A stretch of DNA of 64,000 bases from Fonsecaea monophora (Eukaryota > Ascomycota > Eurotiomycetes > Chaetothyriales > Herpotrichiellaceae): NCBI RefSeq assembly GCF_001642475.1, contig NW_019173953.1, positions 124,001 to 188,000 on the forward strand. The letters are read 5' to 3'. A program made the translations under genes and the position numbers. Shown in pieces: positions 1 through 11,037 of the stretch; position 1 is the stretch's first letter; the number at the start of each line of letters is the position of its first letter. The notes beneath the pieces are model-generated. The model saw only the letters and a list, made by a program, of their open reading frames with translations. It did no database searches and was not told where the DNA came from.

Positions 1-276
1 ACTATAGATCAATCTGCGTACCAACTCAGTACCTGACTGCGCCTCTCTTCAACATCTAAAGAGTTCTGTGAGCCTTGCATAGCTACCTACGCACGCTGCC
101 TAGTCGCGTGTTGTTGTCGTTAGTTTCGTGGCGTGGACGAGGCTGTGCGGTTACCTAGTTTAATAAGGCTGCGCCTCGTTCAAGTCTCAGTAAACGCCCA
201 ACTTCCTCCCTCCTTCTCAGCTACGAAATCCTTCTAGTCATCTCGTCTTATACCTCCAGCCTCTGCTCCCCAAGTC
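1..276 (+). other. 5' flank of the HET-domain gene
   Basis: This is non-coding sequence upstream of the first gene. The last 100 bases are rich in C and T, as is usual for fungal 5' leaders. I see no clear TATA box; a TTTAATAAGG stretch lies near 160. Confidence 0.4.
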
Positions 277-2586
277 ATGGCAGACCATACCGCTCATGTC
301 ATTGTGCGTGACCCGGAAAAAGAGCATGAAGAACGGCTGCGTTCCATCCGTAATTATCAGTATGTTTCAGCGGAGCAGAGTCCAAACCATGCCTTCTGCG
401 CTCGATGTAAACTCATCAACTTTGAAGCCATCTTCAAATTACTGGAGACCCAGTCAGACTCACAAGAGACTGCGGTCGCTGACATTGGCAACCTCAATCG
501 GACGATGTTAACTGCGACTTGCCCCTGCTGTGTCTTTTGTGCACAAATTGTCTTCCTCAACAAGCCGCAATATCCTTTCGACGAGGTTAGTAGAGCCTAC
601 ATCGAGGCACGGTCTTGCAGGAAGGACGCAAACAATCAAGATGGAACGAACCAAGGGCCCTGTGGCTCCTATCACAAACGTTTGAAGCTCCGTTGGTCTG
701 GCCCAAATTTAGGACCATTTGACAATTGGAGAACTGGACCTATATCAGAACACCTCATCTTTCCATCTGGCCAGAAGACAGGTAGTGCATGGGCTTTTGG
801 AAACACCACAGCAAAGGCACGACATATTGATCCGAACACCATCGAATATGGCCACATCGTTGATTGCCTGCGACAATGTCGGTCTAGCCACACAAGTTGC
901 ACGAAACTAGACCCTGAATTGACTGTCAAGACAAGGTTGATCAATTGCCGGACAAACCCTCCAACCCTTATCGATGGCTCGACGGACATGGATTATTTTG
1001 CGTTGAGCTATTGCTGGGGCCTTGCGCAGCCTGGTGTGACAAGAAAAGCGTATACAGCAGTCGGAGCCTTGGAGGTAGCATTGCTGCCCCAGACAATAAG
1101 AGATGCCATTGTTGCTACTCATAAACTGGGGTGTGATTATTTATGGGTTGACGCAATCTGTATCGATCAAGACGATGCAATCTCCAAACAGGTCCTTATC
1201 AACAAGATGGACTATCTGTACAACAAGGCAGGCCTTGTCCTCGTTGCTCTGGGAGACGATTCGCAAACAGGCCTTCCTGGAATCTCGACACCCAGGTGCA
1301 CACAACCTGCTCTCAGAGTCGGTGACACCAAACTAGTCTCGAACATGTCTGAACTGCGCGGGCTGTTACAAGGCTCTAGGTGGAGTAGTCGAGGCTGGAC
1401 ATATCAAGAGGCGCTACTGGCTCGCAGGTGTCTTTTCTTCACTTCTGAGCAGTGGCATTTTGTGTGTAAAGCTTCATCAGCTTATGAGACTTTGGTGGAA
1501 GATCTGCCAAAATTTGACGACTGCCGATTGGATCTTTATGCATTACGGTCGACGCTGTTTCGGACAGGAGCAACCAATGCGCATGATCTCGAGATTACCG
1601 AAGATATTCGGGAATATACAATCAGGGACTTGTCATTGGACGCTGACTTTCTCAACGCATTTCGGGGAATTTTGCGTAGGAGTGGGTTACATTCTTTGTG
1701 TGGAGTTGCCGCATTGAAACCAAAGAACTGCCATTTTGTACATCAGGACCTCGAAAGCGGATTTGCTCTGGGACTCTATTGGGCTGCTCAAGATCGCCAT
1801 TTAGAGACGACAGCAGGTCCAGGCCCTCCGCGCACTACCCGTCGCCCTGGCTTTCCCACATGGTCGTGGCTATCGTCACGCGGTGTGATTGAGATGACTT
1901 GGAGTAATCCCCAGGATTTCATATCAAACTTCTCAGGGATAGATGTCCATGCCTCCTTCAGCGTGCTGGACAATGGTGGTATCGCGACGCCTTTAGCCAC
2001 CCTGTGGCAGAAGAGTGCCTCAGGGGGTCTCTTGGACAAATTTCTGGAGTTACAACCGGGCCAGCATCTTCAAATTACCAGTTATATTGTCAAGGTCCGG
2101 TTCATGAAACCGACTCAGGCCGTCATGTTCCAAGAATACTGGTTCGTCTTAGACGGTCCACTTGTGCTCTTCCCGGACGATACTTGCAATCCCTCCACCC
2201 ACAAGCCGTCAGCGTTCTACTCAGCGACCTTGAAAATCCCAACAGGGGAACCTCGAAAGATTCACGACCAGGAAAGCATTGGCTTTGACGTGGAAGCGTT
2301 CTCTGACCCCGGCCTCCGTGCGCGCATCCTTGTGGACGAATTCGAGTTATTGTTATTAGCTTCCCACGGGTATGAAGAGCGACAAGTGAATTATTGGATC
2401 ATTTTGGACAAAGAGCATGGGAGAAGGAAGAGAATTGGGACTGCCTGCTGCAATGGTCACAGATACACGGTCGCCGATCCCAGTCAGCAGGGTAAGCCTT
2501 GCAAGTCCCCCCACGCTGATCAACCATCCGAGTCTCCTAACGACTGCATCTTCCTTTCAAAAAAGACCACCATTACCATGGTGTAG
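277..2586 (+). CDS. HET-domain (heterokaryon incompatibility) protein
   Basis: This single-exon gene encodes 769 residues. The HET domain is clear: a block around residues 236-250 reads FALSYCWG, and a second around 283-300 reads YLWVDAICIDQ. Both are hallmark HET blocks, followed by SSRGWTYQEALLARR. Proteins of this family act in non-self recognition and can trigger cell death when incompatible hyphae fuse; most members are uncharacterised. The N-terminal 230 residues contain a CxxC pair (FCARCK) and a CCVFC run that might bind metal; this is inference. The C-terminal third has no domain I recognise. The first ATG after the pyrimidine-rich leader was taken as the start. The gene converges on the next one with only 3 bases between stop codons, so the two transcripts must overlap. 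Confidence 0.9.
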   Translation: MADHTAHVIVRDPEKEHEERLRSIRNYQYVSAEQSPNHAFCARCKLINFEAIFKLLETQSDSQETAVADIGNLNRTMLTATCPCCVFCAQIVFLNKPQYPFDEVSRAYIEARSCRKDANNQDGTNQGPCGSYHKRLKLRWSGPNLGPFDNWRTGPISEHLIFPSGQKTGSAWAFGNTTAKARHIDPNTIEYGHIVDCLRQCRSSHTSCTKLDPELTVKTRLINCRTNPPTLIDGSTDMDYFALSYCWGLAQPGVTRKAYTAVGALEVALLPQTIRDAIVATHKLGCDYLWVDAICIDQDDAISKQVLINKMDYLYNKAGLVLVALGDDSQTGLPGISTPRCTQPALRVGDTKLVSNMSELRGLLQGSRWSSRGWTYQEALLARRCLFFTSEQWHFVCKASSAYETLVEDLPKFDDCRLDLYALRSTLFRTGATNAHDLEITEDIREYTIRDLSLDADFLNAFRGILRRSGLHSLCGVAALKPKNCHFVHQDLESGFALGLYWAAQDRHLETTAGPGPPRTTRRPGFPTWSWLSSRGVIEMTWSNPQDFISNFSGIDVHASFSVLDNGGIATPLATLWQKSASGGLLDKFLELQPGQHLQITSYIVKVRFMKPTQAVMFQEYWFVLDGPLVLFPDDTCNPSTHKPSAFYSATLKIPTGEPRKIHDQESIGFDVEAFSDPGLRARILVDEFELLLLASHGYEERQVNYWIILDKEHGRRKRIGTACCNGHRYTVADPSQQGKPCKSPHADQPSESPNDCIFLSKKTTITMV

Positions 2587-2589
2587 ACG

Positions 2590-3687
2590 TCAGTCAATCG
2601 TCGATCCTATCTGCTTTTCGAGCTCTATCTTGAACTGTTCTACAATCTTCCTCAGGGCTCCTACCACCCGCAAGTTTGCGCATGAATTGAACAGTGCTTC
2701 TGCTCTGGCGTCTGCCTCAGTCCAATCGCTGTCCAGATAAGCGTCTTGCGCTGTTCTAGACCTCTTTTTCGGACTGTGATAGGGATATATGATGCCAAAT
2801 TGTTTCAAGAGCTGAGTGAGGTTCTCCTTGGTGCATCTGTGGAGATCTTCAATGGCACTGCGGAGCGAGTGGTTGGCACTGTTGCTGGAGTCCAACGAAT
2901 CCAACGCCAAGGCGGACAACTGATATTGGACAACATTCTCGACCTCCTGGATCGCTTGGAAATAGAGGTCTCCGGTGTGAAAGTGACGGACCCCTGTCTC
3001 ACTTAGGTCTGTTGCACTTGACGGGAATGTCATATCTGCAAAGGAAGCTATATTTGAGCTCATCTCGTCGTGCTCCCTCGAAGCCTTAGAGTAAGCCCTG
3101 CAGATTTCCCCAGACCCTAGTTGCATGACGCAGGCAGGTATATGTCCGTCTCTAGCCTTCTTCAGGCACCTTTCACGCTGCAAGACTGCCCTTCTCAGTT
3201 GTGACTTCTGCCAGGCGACGCTGGGAGTGTCAGAGATCCAGGTGGTCATCAGCCCAGCTTCGTAGCCGATGACATTGTTCCGCGAGAAGACCACCTGCTT
3301 GACCTGGCTGTTGAAGCTGACGGCCTTTTTGGTCGAAACCACTCGAGAGACTTGGTCTGATTTGGACCCCCGGCTCGTGCCCAGACCAAGGTGAGCCTCA
3401 TCAACCCCCGCCATATCACTTGCCTTTAACGCCGACGGCCTTTCCAGCTGAACCCGTGGTGGGTTGTTTACTGGTTTAAGGCCTGGGTAGCAATAGCATA
3501 CACTACCAAGGCCGTCATACTCACAGGGCTCAACCCCAAATGCGGCTTGGTGACTTCTTTTTGTGCCACGAGGTGTCCTATCGGCGATGAAGGCCGCGTT
3601 GGAACAGGCCACTCCCGTCATTGCTTTGGCAGCGGCGGGATCCTCCACAGGATTTCGGGGAGTGGTGTTGATGTTGGATGTGTCCAT
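2590..3687 (-). CDS. hypothetical protein
   Basis: This open frame of 365 codons runs opposite to the HET gene and ends 3 bases from its stop. I do not recognise a family. The N-terminal half is polar and probably disordered. A basic stretch near residues 165-180 (QLRRAVLQRERCLKKAR) and two amphipathic stretches in the C-terminal third could be helical. There is no signal peptide and no membrane segment. The start at 3687 is the first ATG of the frame. An extra upstream exon between 3690 and 4010 is possible, because another open frame of 142 codons lies there on the same strand, but no splice pair convinced me. It may be a lineage-specific gene. Confidence 0.6.
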   Translation of the reverse strand: MDTSNINTTPRNPVEDPAAAKAMTGVACSNAAFIADRTPRGTKRSHQAAFGVEPCEYDGLGSVCYCYPGLKPVNNPPRVQLERPSALKASDMAGVDEAHLGLGTSRGSKSDQVSRVVSTKKAVSFNSQVKQVVFSRNNVIGYEAGLMTTWISDTPSVAWQKSQLRRAVLQRERCLKKARDGHIPACVMQLGSGEICRAYSKASREHDEMSSNIASFADMTFPSSATDLSETGVRHFHTGDLYFQAIQEVENVVQYQLSALALDSLDSSNSANHSLRSAIEDLHRCTKENLTQLLKQFGIIYPYHSPKKRSRTAQDAYLDSDWTEADARAEALFNSCANLRVVGALRKIVEQFKIELEKQIGSTID

Positions 3688-4217
3688 GGTGGAGGTGCGG
3701 GAAGTGGAAACGGAGCCCTTCTCGGAGGTAAAAGGTAGCAGGCGATGATAGTGTGTCGCTTGAGGTGTTGGATGAGGAAATCTGAATTAAGGCAGATGAA
3801 TATGGAGAGCGCCATGCTGCGAGTAGAGGCGTCGACTTATGTGGGAATATCTGAGGACCTGCCATGCTGGGCCCATGTTTCTGGAAGTCCTCTCCAGAGT
3901 TTTCCCCGTCAACTATCTGAGCAAATTTGTTCCTCCTTTCCGCAGCCATAATGTCGATGAGGACTTGCAGTCCAGTGAACCGGTACGCGTTACGTGTTGG
4001 TTCCAAGGGGCTGTAAGTAGAAGGTCAACAAACAAGGCTGGAATGTCCCGAAAAGGAGATCGACGTCACAAGGCCGCGGGCCCCTTAAAAAGTCCAGTTT
4101 GTCGAGGAAGGTGGCCCGAGCTCAATTGCGGACAAGTTTCATGTTCGACACGTCCACAAAAGAGACAATACAGCATACCTTCAGCCCATGGACTGACTGT
4201 TCTCACGCGATCCCAAG
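3688..4217. other. intergenic region between divergent genes
   Basis: This is the shared upstream region of the unknown minus-strand gene and the glucosidase II beta gene. It contains an open frame on the minus strand (3578-4006) without family similarity. I see no clear promoter element. Confidence 0.4.
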
Positions 4218-6130
4218 ATGATACTGAGGTCAGAACTACTCGTACTTTCTCAATTACTCGTATCCCAGGCATGGGCGGCAGAAACAAGGGCATCTGAGTC
4301 TTCACGGCCCAGAGGCGTCGGTCCAGAATGTAAGAAACGACTCTCGATCTCTACACACCCCATATCCATGCGGTTCCCCCTCAATCTGGATGGTTTTTGC
4401 TCTCGATTGGTTTCAGACAGCTAAGAACTGAGCCATGTGCTTCCGCAGTTGCAAAATTCTACAAGAGTGCGCCGTCAAATATATTCACATGCATCTCCAA
4501 CCCCTCGATATCCATCCCCTTCTCCCGCGTCAACGACGACTTCTGCGACTGCCCCGACGGCTCAGATGAGCCAGGCACATCGGCCTGCTCCTACCTCTCC
4601 CCTTTATCTCCTCCACAGTACCACCCGGGCCCTGACACACCCGCCAGCGTCTCGATAAATAGTACACTTGCCCTACCAGGGTTCTACTGCAAGAACAAAG
4701 GCCACGTCCCCGCCTATCTGCGGTTTGAGAGTGTGAACGATGGCAAATGCGACTATGACGTGTGCTGTGACGGGTCGGATGAGTGGGCCAATGTCGGGGG
4801 CATCAAGTGCGAGGATCGTTGCCAACAGATCGGCAAGGAATACCGCAAGACGGAGGAGACACGCCAAAAGAGCCTGAGGGCCGCGTTGAAGAGGAAGTCC
4901 CAGCTGACGACGGAAGCGGAGCGGCTCAGGAAAGAAGTCGAGATCAAGATCGAGGACGCCCAGATCAAACTCAAGGGGTTTCAGATCCATGTCAAGGAGG
5001 CGGACGAGAATCTGAAAGAGGTGGAGAGAAGAGAGAAATTAAAGGCTATACGAGGGAATGCCAGTGGAAAAGGTGGTGGTAAAGTCGGTGTTCTCGTCGG
5101 GCTGGCGAAATCGCGGGTGGACGAGTTGAGGACCCATTTGGAAAAGACAAGATACCAGAGAGACAGCATGGTCGCTCGGATTACGGAACTGGAAGGCATT
5201 CTCGCCGCGCTCAAGGACGAACATAACCCCAACTTCAATGATGATGGAGTGAAACGCGCTGTTCGCGGGTGGGAAGATTATGCCGCGAGGGAGACTGACG
5301 ATGGCTGGACCGAAGCCGAAGACCGTGACCTTGACGCTGTTCTCACAGAGGACAGTGAGACAAACGGGATCAACTGGGCCGAGTTCGAGAACGACCTATC
5401 CGCAGAGGCCGAGGCGGAATCAGACGTGGCAGCTCTCTACAGATTCAGCGCCTACTTGCCGCCGTCGCTCCGTCTGTGGCTCGACGAAAGTATTTCCTCA
5501 TTCCGCAAGATACTTGTGGAGAACGGTATATTGGCTGATACGTCCGTCAACTCCTCTGCCGCTACTCAAGAGTCCAAAGCCGTGCAGGACGCGAAAAAGA
5601 CTCTCTCCGATGCAGAGCGGGATGTGCGCAATGCCGAAAACGACCTACAGCGATTCCGCGAGGACCTCGAAAAGGATTACGGTCCCGAAGGTGGCATATT
5701 CCGCGCGTTGAAAGACACGTGCATTTCCAAGGACAGCGGCGAGTATGAGTATGAGCTGTGTTTCATGGGGTCGACCAAGCAAAAGCCCAAGAAAGGAGGA
5801 GCACATACGGGAATGGGCAATTTCGTCGGCTTTGACACGGAATATGTCGACGAGCCCCCAACCACGGATGGAAAGGGGCTCGGTACGGGCGAGCGGTTGG
5901 TTATGAAGTATGAAAACGGTCAGCATTGTTGGAACGGACCGAACAGGAGTACGAGGGTCATTCTTGCCTGTTCGGAGAAGGAGGAGATCTGGAAGATCAG
6001 TGAGAGCGAAAAGTGCGTTTACCGCATGGAGGTTGGCACGGCCGCGGTCTGCGAATCACCCTCGAAGAAGAATGGCGGCGGTGGCAGCAGTGGTGCTGGG
6101 GTTGATGAGACCAAGAAAGATGAACTGTAA
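4218..6130 (+). CDS. GTB1: glucosidase II beta subunit (PRKCSH/Gtb1 type)
   Basis: This is the ER-lumenal regulatory subunit of glucosidase II, which trims glucose from N-glycans during glycoprotein folding. There are two exons, 4218-4329 and 4449-6130, giving 597 residues. Joining them converts GVGPE into GVGPEFAKFYKS and supplies a signal peptide (residues 1-20) that the second exon lacks. Next come two LDL-receptor class A-like cysteine modules (FCDCPDGSDEPG, then CDYDVCCDGSDEW), a charged coiled coil over residues 150-280, and a C-terminal MRH (mannose-6-phosphate receptor homology) domain with YEYELCF and ENGQHCWNGPNRS. The protein ends in KDEL, an ER retrieval signal. A reading starting in the intron at 4397 would lose the signal peptide, so I rejected that start. 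Length and domain order fit the family. Confidence 0.95.
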
Positions 6131-9100
6131 AGTATTGGGGGTTTCTTTTGGCTTTCTGAAAAAGAAAAAGCAAGGGGTTTTTTACCCGAGTAGATACGGA
6201 TCAATTGGATGCGCGAGATTTTGTCACAACCCCAAGGCTAATAAATGCTCAACATCAATATCTAACACATGCATTTTTCTGGTTGATCCCTGTCTCATTG
6301 GGCTTCGAATGGAGAATTGTGAGTCCACTGTCTGTTTATCATGCAAGAAGGGGGATGGGAGAAGGATAAGAGATCTCTGTTGTACAGATACAAATGTGAA
6401 CGAATAGGCTTATTGGTGAGCACTCTCTGGCTGGGGACGAGAAGGGATACATTGGGCGAGGTCAAGATGAAAGAACGAGAACGAGTTGAGTCCATGTGGG
6501 AAGAGTCATTGCCATGTTATTTTCGTGGGTTGGATAACTAAAAGGCCTTGTTTGAGTCCTTGTCCTGCTTTCTGCCATTCACAATGTTGGGCCCTCCTTT
6601 TTCCGCCAACATACAACTCCCATGCATTGATGCATACGGGGGATCAAGCGAAGAGCACCGCTGCAAAGTCCACGTTTTCCCATTTTTGCCTAGTTGAACA
6701 AAAGGGGGAAGTGCAGTTGTGAAGATGGCATGCGCCAAAATGAGGGAACCTCCATTCAGGATGCGAGATCTCGTGATGAATACTTACATGGACGATCGAA
6801 GGACCAGTTTTTTCACGTAGTCCCAGAGTCGGATTACATCGTGAAAGAGCGCGGGAGAGGTCCCGAGGAGCAAGAACCCCGGCGGAAAGGCCCTGTACGG
6901 TTTCAACTTTAGGCATGAAGTTAGCATGTGCTCGAGAAGCTCGTCTTCCAAGTAGGAAACTTACCTGCCTAGAGGAAGAGTGAAAGATAGGGGCAGCCAT
7001 GAAAAAGCTTGCACAGAGATAGTCAACATAGGCCTTTTCATGGCTGCCTCTATCTCAGATCCCCACCCTAGAAGGTAAAAAGTTCGCCCACAGGAAACAG
7101 GAACTTCCCGAACACAATGCTAATCTCATGCCTAACCTCTCATTGATGGTGTGAACGACGGGATCTTCACTGTGAAGTCGACATCTTGTTGAACACACAT
7201 TGAATTTGGTGACAGTGACGGTATTGGCCATCAGCCGTTCCTCGTGCATGCTGCCGGGTTGGATACATCGCCATGCTGCATCGGCCTGCAGGGCTGCATC
7301 GCTTCTTGGCAGGTGAAAATGACACCATATTGTGAGGGGTTTGGGCAAAAATTGAACAAATATCACGAGAAATGGTAGGATATGAGACGATGCATCAGGG
7401 CTAACGAATGTCAGAGAGGGACAATGAATACTTATAAGTGTGAATGCTGGCGACAATGTGGACGACGAGATCCTTCTTATACCTGTCAAAAGCAGCGGCG
7501 GACCTGGCCCTGCGACCTTACCCGAAACGGCACAACCACCACCGCAGCAGGCGAATTTCATCTCCCAGCAATTACCTTTGCAGGTACACAAAATGCCAGA
7601 TCTGGCCGAACAGGGTCAAATCTGGTCGAATCCGGCCGACATGTGGCGCCGCTTTTGGTGGGCTTCGTCCATGCGGAGATCAGCACCCCCTCTCTTGTCG
7701 GAAGTCCGATGGCGCTAGGTCTGGGCTTAGCCCACCATGTTCTACGGTGATTGGGTGGGCTCTGGAGAGGTCTGGGCCGTCCCGGAGTTCGGATCGTGTA
7801 CTTGTACGCCGCATTGCTGGTACCGAAGCACTTGGCCCTAGCGCAACTTCAAAGAGGACGACACCATGACAGAGAGCTGGGACTGATCCTCCCAACCCCC
7901 CCTCTCTCCAGCAAGAAACTGCTTGGATCTCATTACCGAAGGAGTTTTATTGTCAAGCAAACAAAGCACTGAACGTTTCAGTCACGATTACTGTGACAGT
8001 TGCCAGATGGCTGACAATGAAAATGATGGTGCAGCACCTGGTCCACAGAGCCCCCTGTCCTACCTACGCAGGTCATCTTCCTCGGATATTGTCCGCATTC
8101 CCCGCTGTTTCTTGCGCATCCGAGATGTCATGGTGCCCCAGATATCTGTCATTCTTGCCAAGCCCTCCATATAACCAGCCCGCAAATACTGACCAGTACT
8201 GTACCATAGTCTTGGTGTCAACATCCTTACCAGGAAGGTCTGCGATGATTCTTCATCCGCATTCAATCATACGCCCGGAACTCATGTCCGAGCCATACTG
8301 TGCCCTGTCTACCGGCAACACCACATATTGAAAAGACGGGGGACATTGTCGTCGTTGGTGTCCTGACGTACACTCCACCTCCAACAGTGCGGGTCCAACA
8401 TCCACTCAAAGACGCGACAAGAAAACGGGGACACAGTACCAAATCTCCGCCTACGGGTGTTCATCGACCAGAACGGCCTTTTGAATGATATTGCAGAGGT
8501 GTTCGGATCGGGAGATAGTCGCATTCATGGCATTGTTGTCCGAGATGGTAGCAATGAGACGGTGATTGACTTGAAGGTGATGTGCAGCTCGGCTGAAAAC
8601 ACCAGACAGACGTGGACCTAACTGTCAGCGCTTGTCACTTTGTTTCTTCTCCACGTTTTTGCTAATTCCCGGGATCGACGGTGGAGGTTTCCAGTGGGAA
8701 GAGGCAGATATGTAAAGCTGTTTGGGGGTCCCGACATCAGCGCTCACTCAGCTGGGCGGATCCTTGGACTTTGACGTGGTCTGAGAGCACATTGGATGGA
8801 GTGGAGTGAGCGAAAATACAGTGGACCTAACTTGCACACCTGGGCTGACCGAAAAAGTGCAGCCGTACTCGCCGATTACTCAGTCTTGATACTGAGGAGT
8901 GGTCAATAGTACTTCATTGCAGATTCCACGGCCTATGATCTCCACATGTCGGACATTTGCCAGGAGAAAAATATCCCCTGGGAACTGGCACAAGAAGGAT
9001 GAATGGATATGCCCCATCCAACACTCAGCCAGAACTTGGTGAATCCTATCAAAACATTCCACTGAAAGCGGCATCGACATCAGCGTCCACAATTCACTGG

Positions 9101-10573
9101 ATGTTGAATGCCCCCCGCCATCCGCCAATCAGAGCACTGTTCACGTAGTGGATATTATAGTGGATGCTCTGACGGTCCTCGGATCGCATACCCATAACCC
9201 CCAGCGAAGGGGTTTCTGCAAGGTGACACCGCTCACTCACTTCACAACAGCAGTAGCAGGCCTGATCGGCACCGGAATTCCATATCTTTTTTTTCAATCC
9301 TGTCCACCGCAGCAGAATGTGGCAAAGAGTATTTGCGAATCAAGCCCCCTTTCAATTGCTTGAAGCTGGCGAGCCCGACTCCCGAGAACAGACAGACATA
9401 CCGTCCATGACCCATGACATTGAGCCCCCTCGGAAGCCAAAAAGTACCAGTGCCACCCGATCGGACTCCCCTACCGAGTACAAGCATTGATGCTGCTTCA
9501 CCGTGAGTCGAGGGCGCAACTCTACAGATGGATGCAGATATACTTTTCCCCCTTGCCGCTTGCCACTGGGGTAAAAGGGTCTGGTGACATCCATGTCTGA
9601 ACTTTGTGGTATGTATGCATGTATCTACGTATGCATCTGTGACTCTAAGCTTGAGTTGACCCCTTACTTCGTTCCCTTGGTCCTCGGTCCTTGCCCTGGA
9701 GGCGTTGAGTAAAATGGTAAATGTCTCTCAAGCCCCCTTGCTGGCGTAAATCCCGACTCCCGACTCCCGATATACTGTGTGAGAAAGTCCTTACCAATTA
9801 AGCTTTCATAGCGCCCACCACGGCTACCAGCCAGCCGTCAGCCATGCCGTAGAAGAGCCGATGTTCCTGTTTTCCCGTTCACGGGGTACATGGTACCAAA
9901 GTAGAGAGGTCCACTCGCGCATACAGCACACACCACATAGCTGTCCATGGATGTGCGATCTACAACTACCACTCCGTAGAGATCATCTCCTGGAATCTGC
10001 ATGTTTCCGGACATTGAAACCCCGCCCGATATCTTTGTTTCTCCTGAGAAGAGAATGGATGAACAAGTCTGGCAAGGAGGAATGCGGGGGGTGGGTTGCC
10101 GTGTCGGTTAATCACCGTTAAGGTTTATGCAGGGTGTCGGAGATGGGACTCTATATCTTGGAATATGTGCCTTGTCACAGCATCATATCCAGCCATCCGA
10201 AGGTTCAAGCCACAAACTCCAAAAGTCCGTTCACCCCTGCGAAGGCCTGGGGCCCCTGCCGATCCCTTCCCGCAAGCCACCTCGATTTGGTCCAAGGAGG
10301 CATCAATCTATGGGCCCAAAGGAGATGGAGCACTGTACACTGTGCACTGTACTGTCGAGATGTAGTTGATGGCTGGGTCTGCTTCTTCATCCCAGCCCGT
10401 CCAAAAAGGTATATAACTCATGTCCTCTCCCCAACTCTGACATCCTATCTTCATCCTCTCCAGCATTCATCAGAACAGCCTTCATCAGACAATTCAATCT
10501 TTTTCCAACCACACTCATTTAATTCTTTTCGAAAAGCCCACGCTCATTTCGCAACTTTCCAACAAAATCAACA
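6131..10573. other. 4.4-kb region without a recognisable gene
   Basis: I found no open frame with family motifs, no tRNA and no transposon on either strand. Only short frames under about 180 codons occur and they lack codon bias. One 85-codon frame at about 8360-8620 (VFIDQNGLLNDIAEVFG) looks protein-like but matches nothing I know. A triple CCCGACT motif lies near 9750. The part next to 10573 is the hydrophobin promoter. Long non-coding transcripts or a large regulatory region are possible. Confidence 0.5.
10410..10416 (+). promoter_or_regulatory. TATA box of the hydrophobin gene
   Basis: The sequence TATATAA lies about 160 bases upstream of the hydrophobin start codon. It is followed by a long pyrimidine-rich leader, the usual layout for strongly expressed fungal genes. 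Confidence 0.6.
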
Positions 10574-11037
10574 ATGTATACTCTCATCCTCGTCACTCTT
10601 GCCGCCACTGGCGTTTTCGCCGGCGTTCCCATGAAGGCTCGCGGCATGGACAGCGGAAGCGAGTTGACTGTCGACCAAGCCGCCAACCAGTGCGGTAACG
10701 GCCAGGTCATCTCCTGCTGCAACACCAGCACCTCCAGCGGCGATGTTGGCGGCCTCCTCAGCGGCAGCTTGAACGGTCTCCTCGGTGGCAGCTGCAGCCC
10801 CGTCCCGGTCAACGGTTAGTTTCCATCACTCTTCTTAACGGGAAAACATGTGCTGATGTTTCTTTCTCTAGTCCTTGGCGTCCAGGTCCCTCTCCAACAG
10901 GCCTGCGGCAACAACCAGGCTGCTTGCTGCACTGGCGACCAAACCGTAAGTCATCTTTGCCAGCACGCTATTCACAACAACCATCTAATATCGCTCAGGG
11001 TCTCGTCAACGTCCAGTGCACTCCCATCGGCCTTTAA
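10574..11037 (+). CDS. class I-type hydrophobin
   Basis: This is a small secreted amphipathic protein that assembles on spores and aerial hyphae and makes them water-repellent. The exons are 10574-10814, 10872-10945 and 10999-11037, giving 117 residues. A signal peptide covers about residues 1-16. The eight-cysteine pattern is complete only after splicing: C-x7-CC-x24-C, then C-x6-CC-x11-C, with a CC pair in each half (VISCCN and AACCTG). The first intron carries GTTAGT and the second GTAAGT, both with AG ends. The spacing between the CC pair and the third cysteine fits class I better than class II. Neighbouring DNA is gene-poor on both sides, so the gene stands alone with its own promoter. 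Confidence 0.93.

Noticed and set aside
3578..4006. 142-codon minus-strand frame upstream of the unknown gene
   Set aside because: No family similarity and no convincing splice pair joining it to the gene at 2590-3687; kept only as a possible extra exon.
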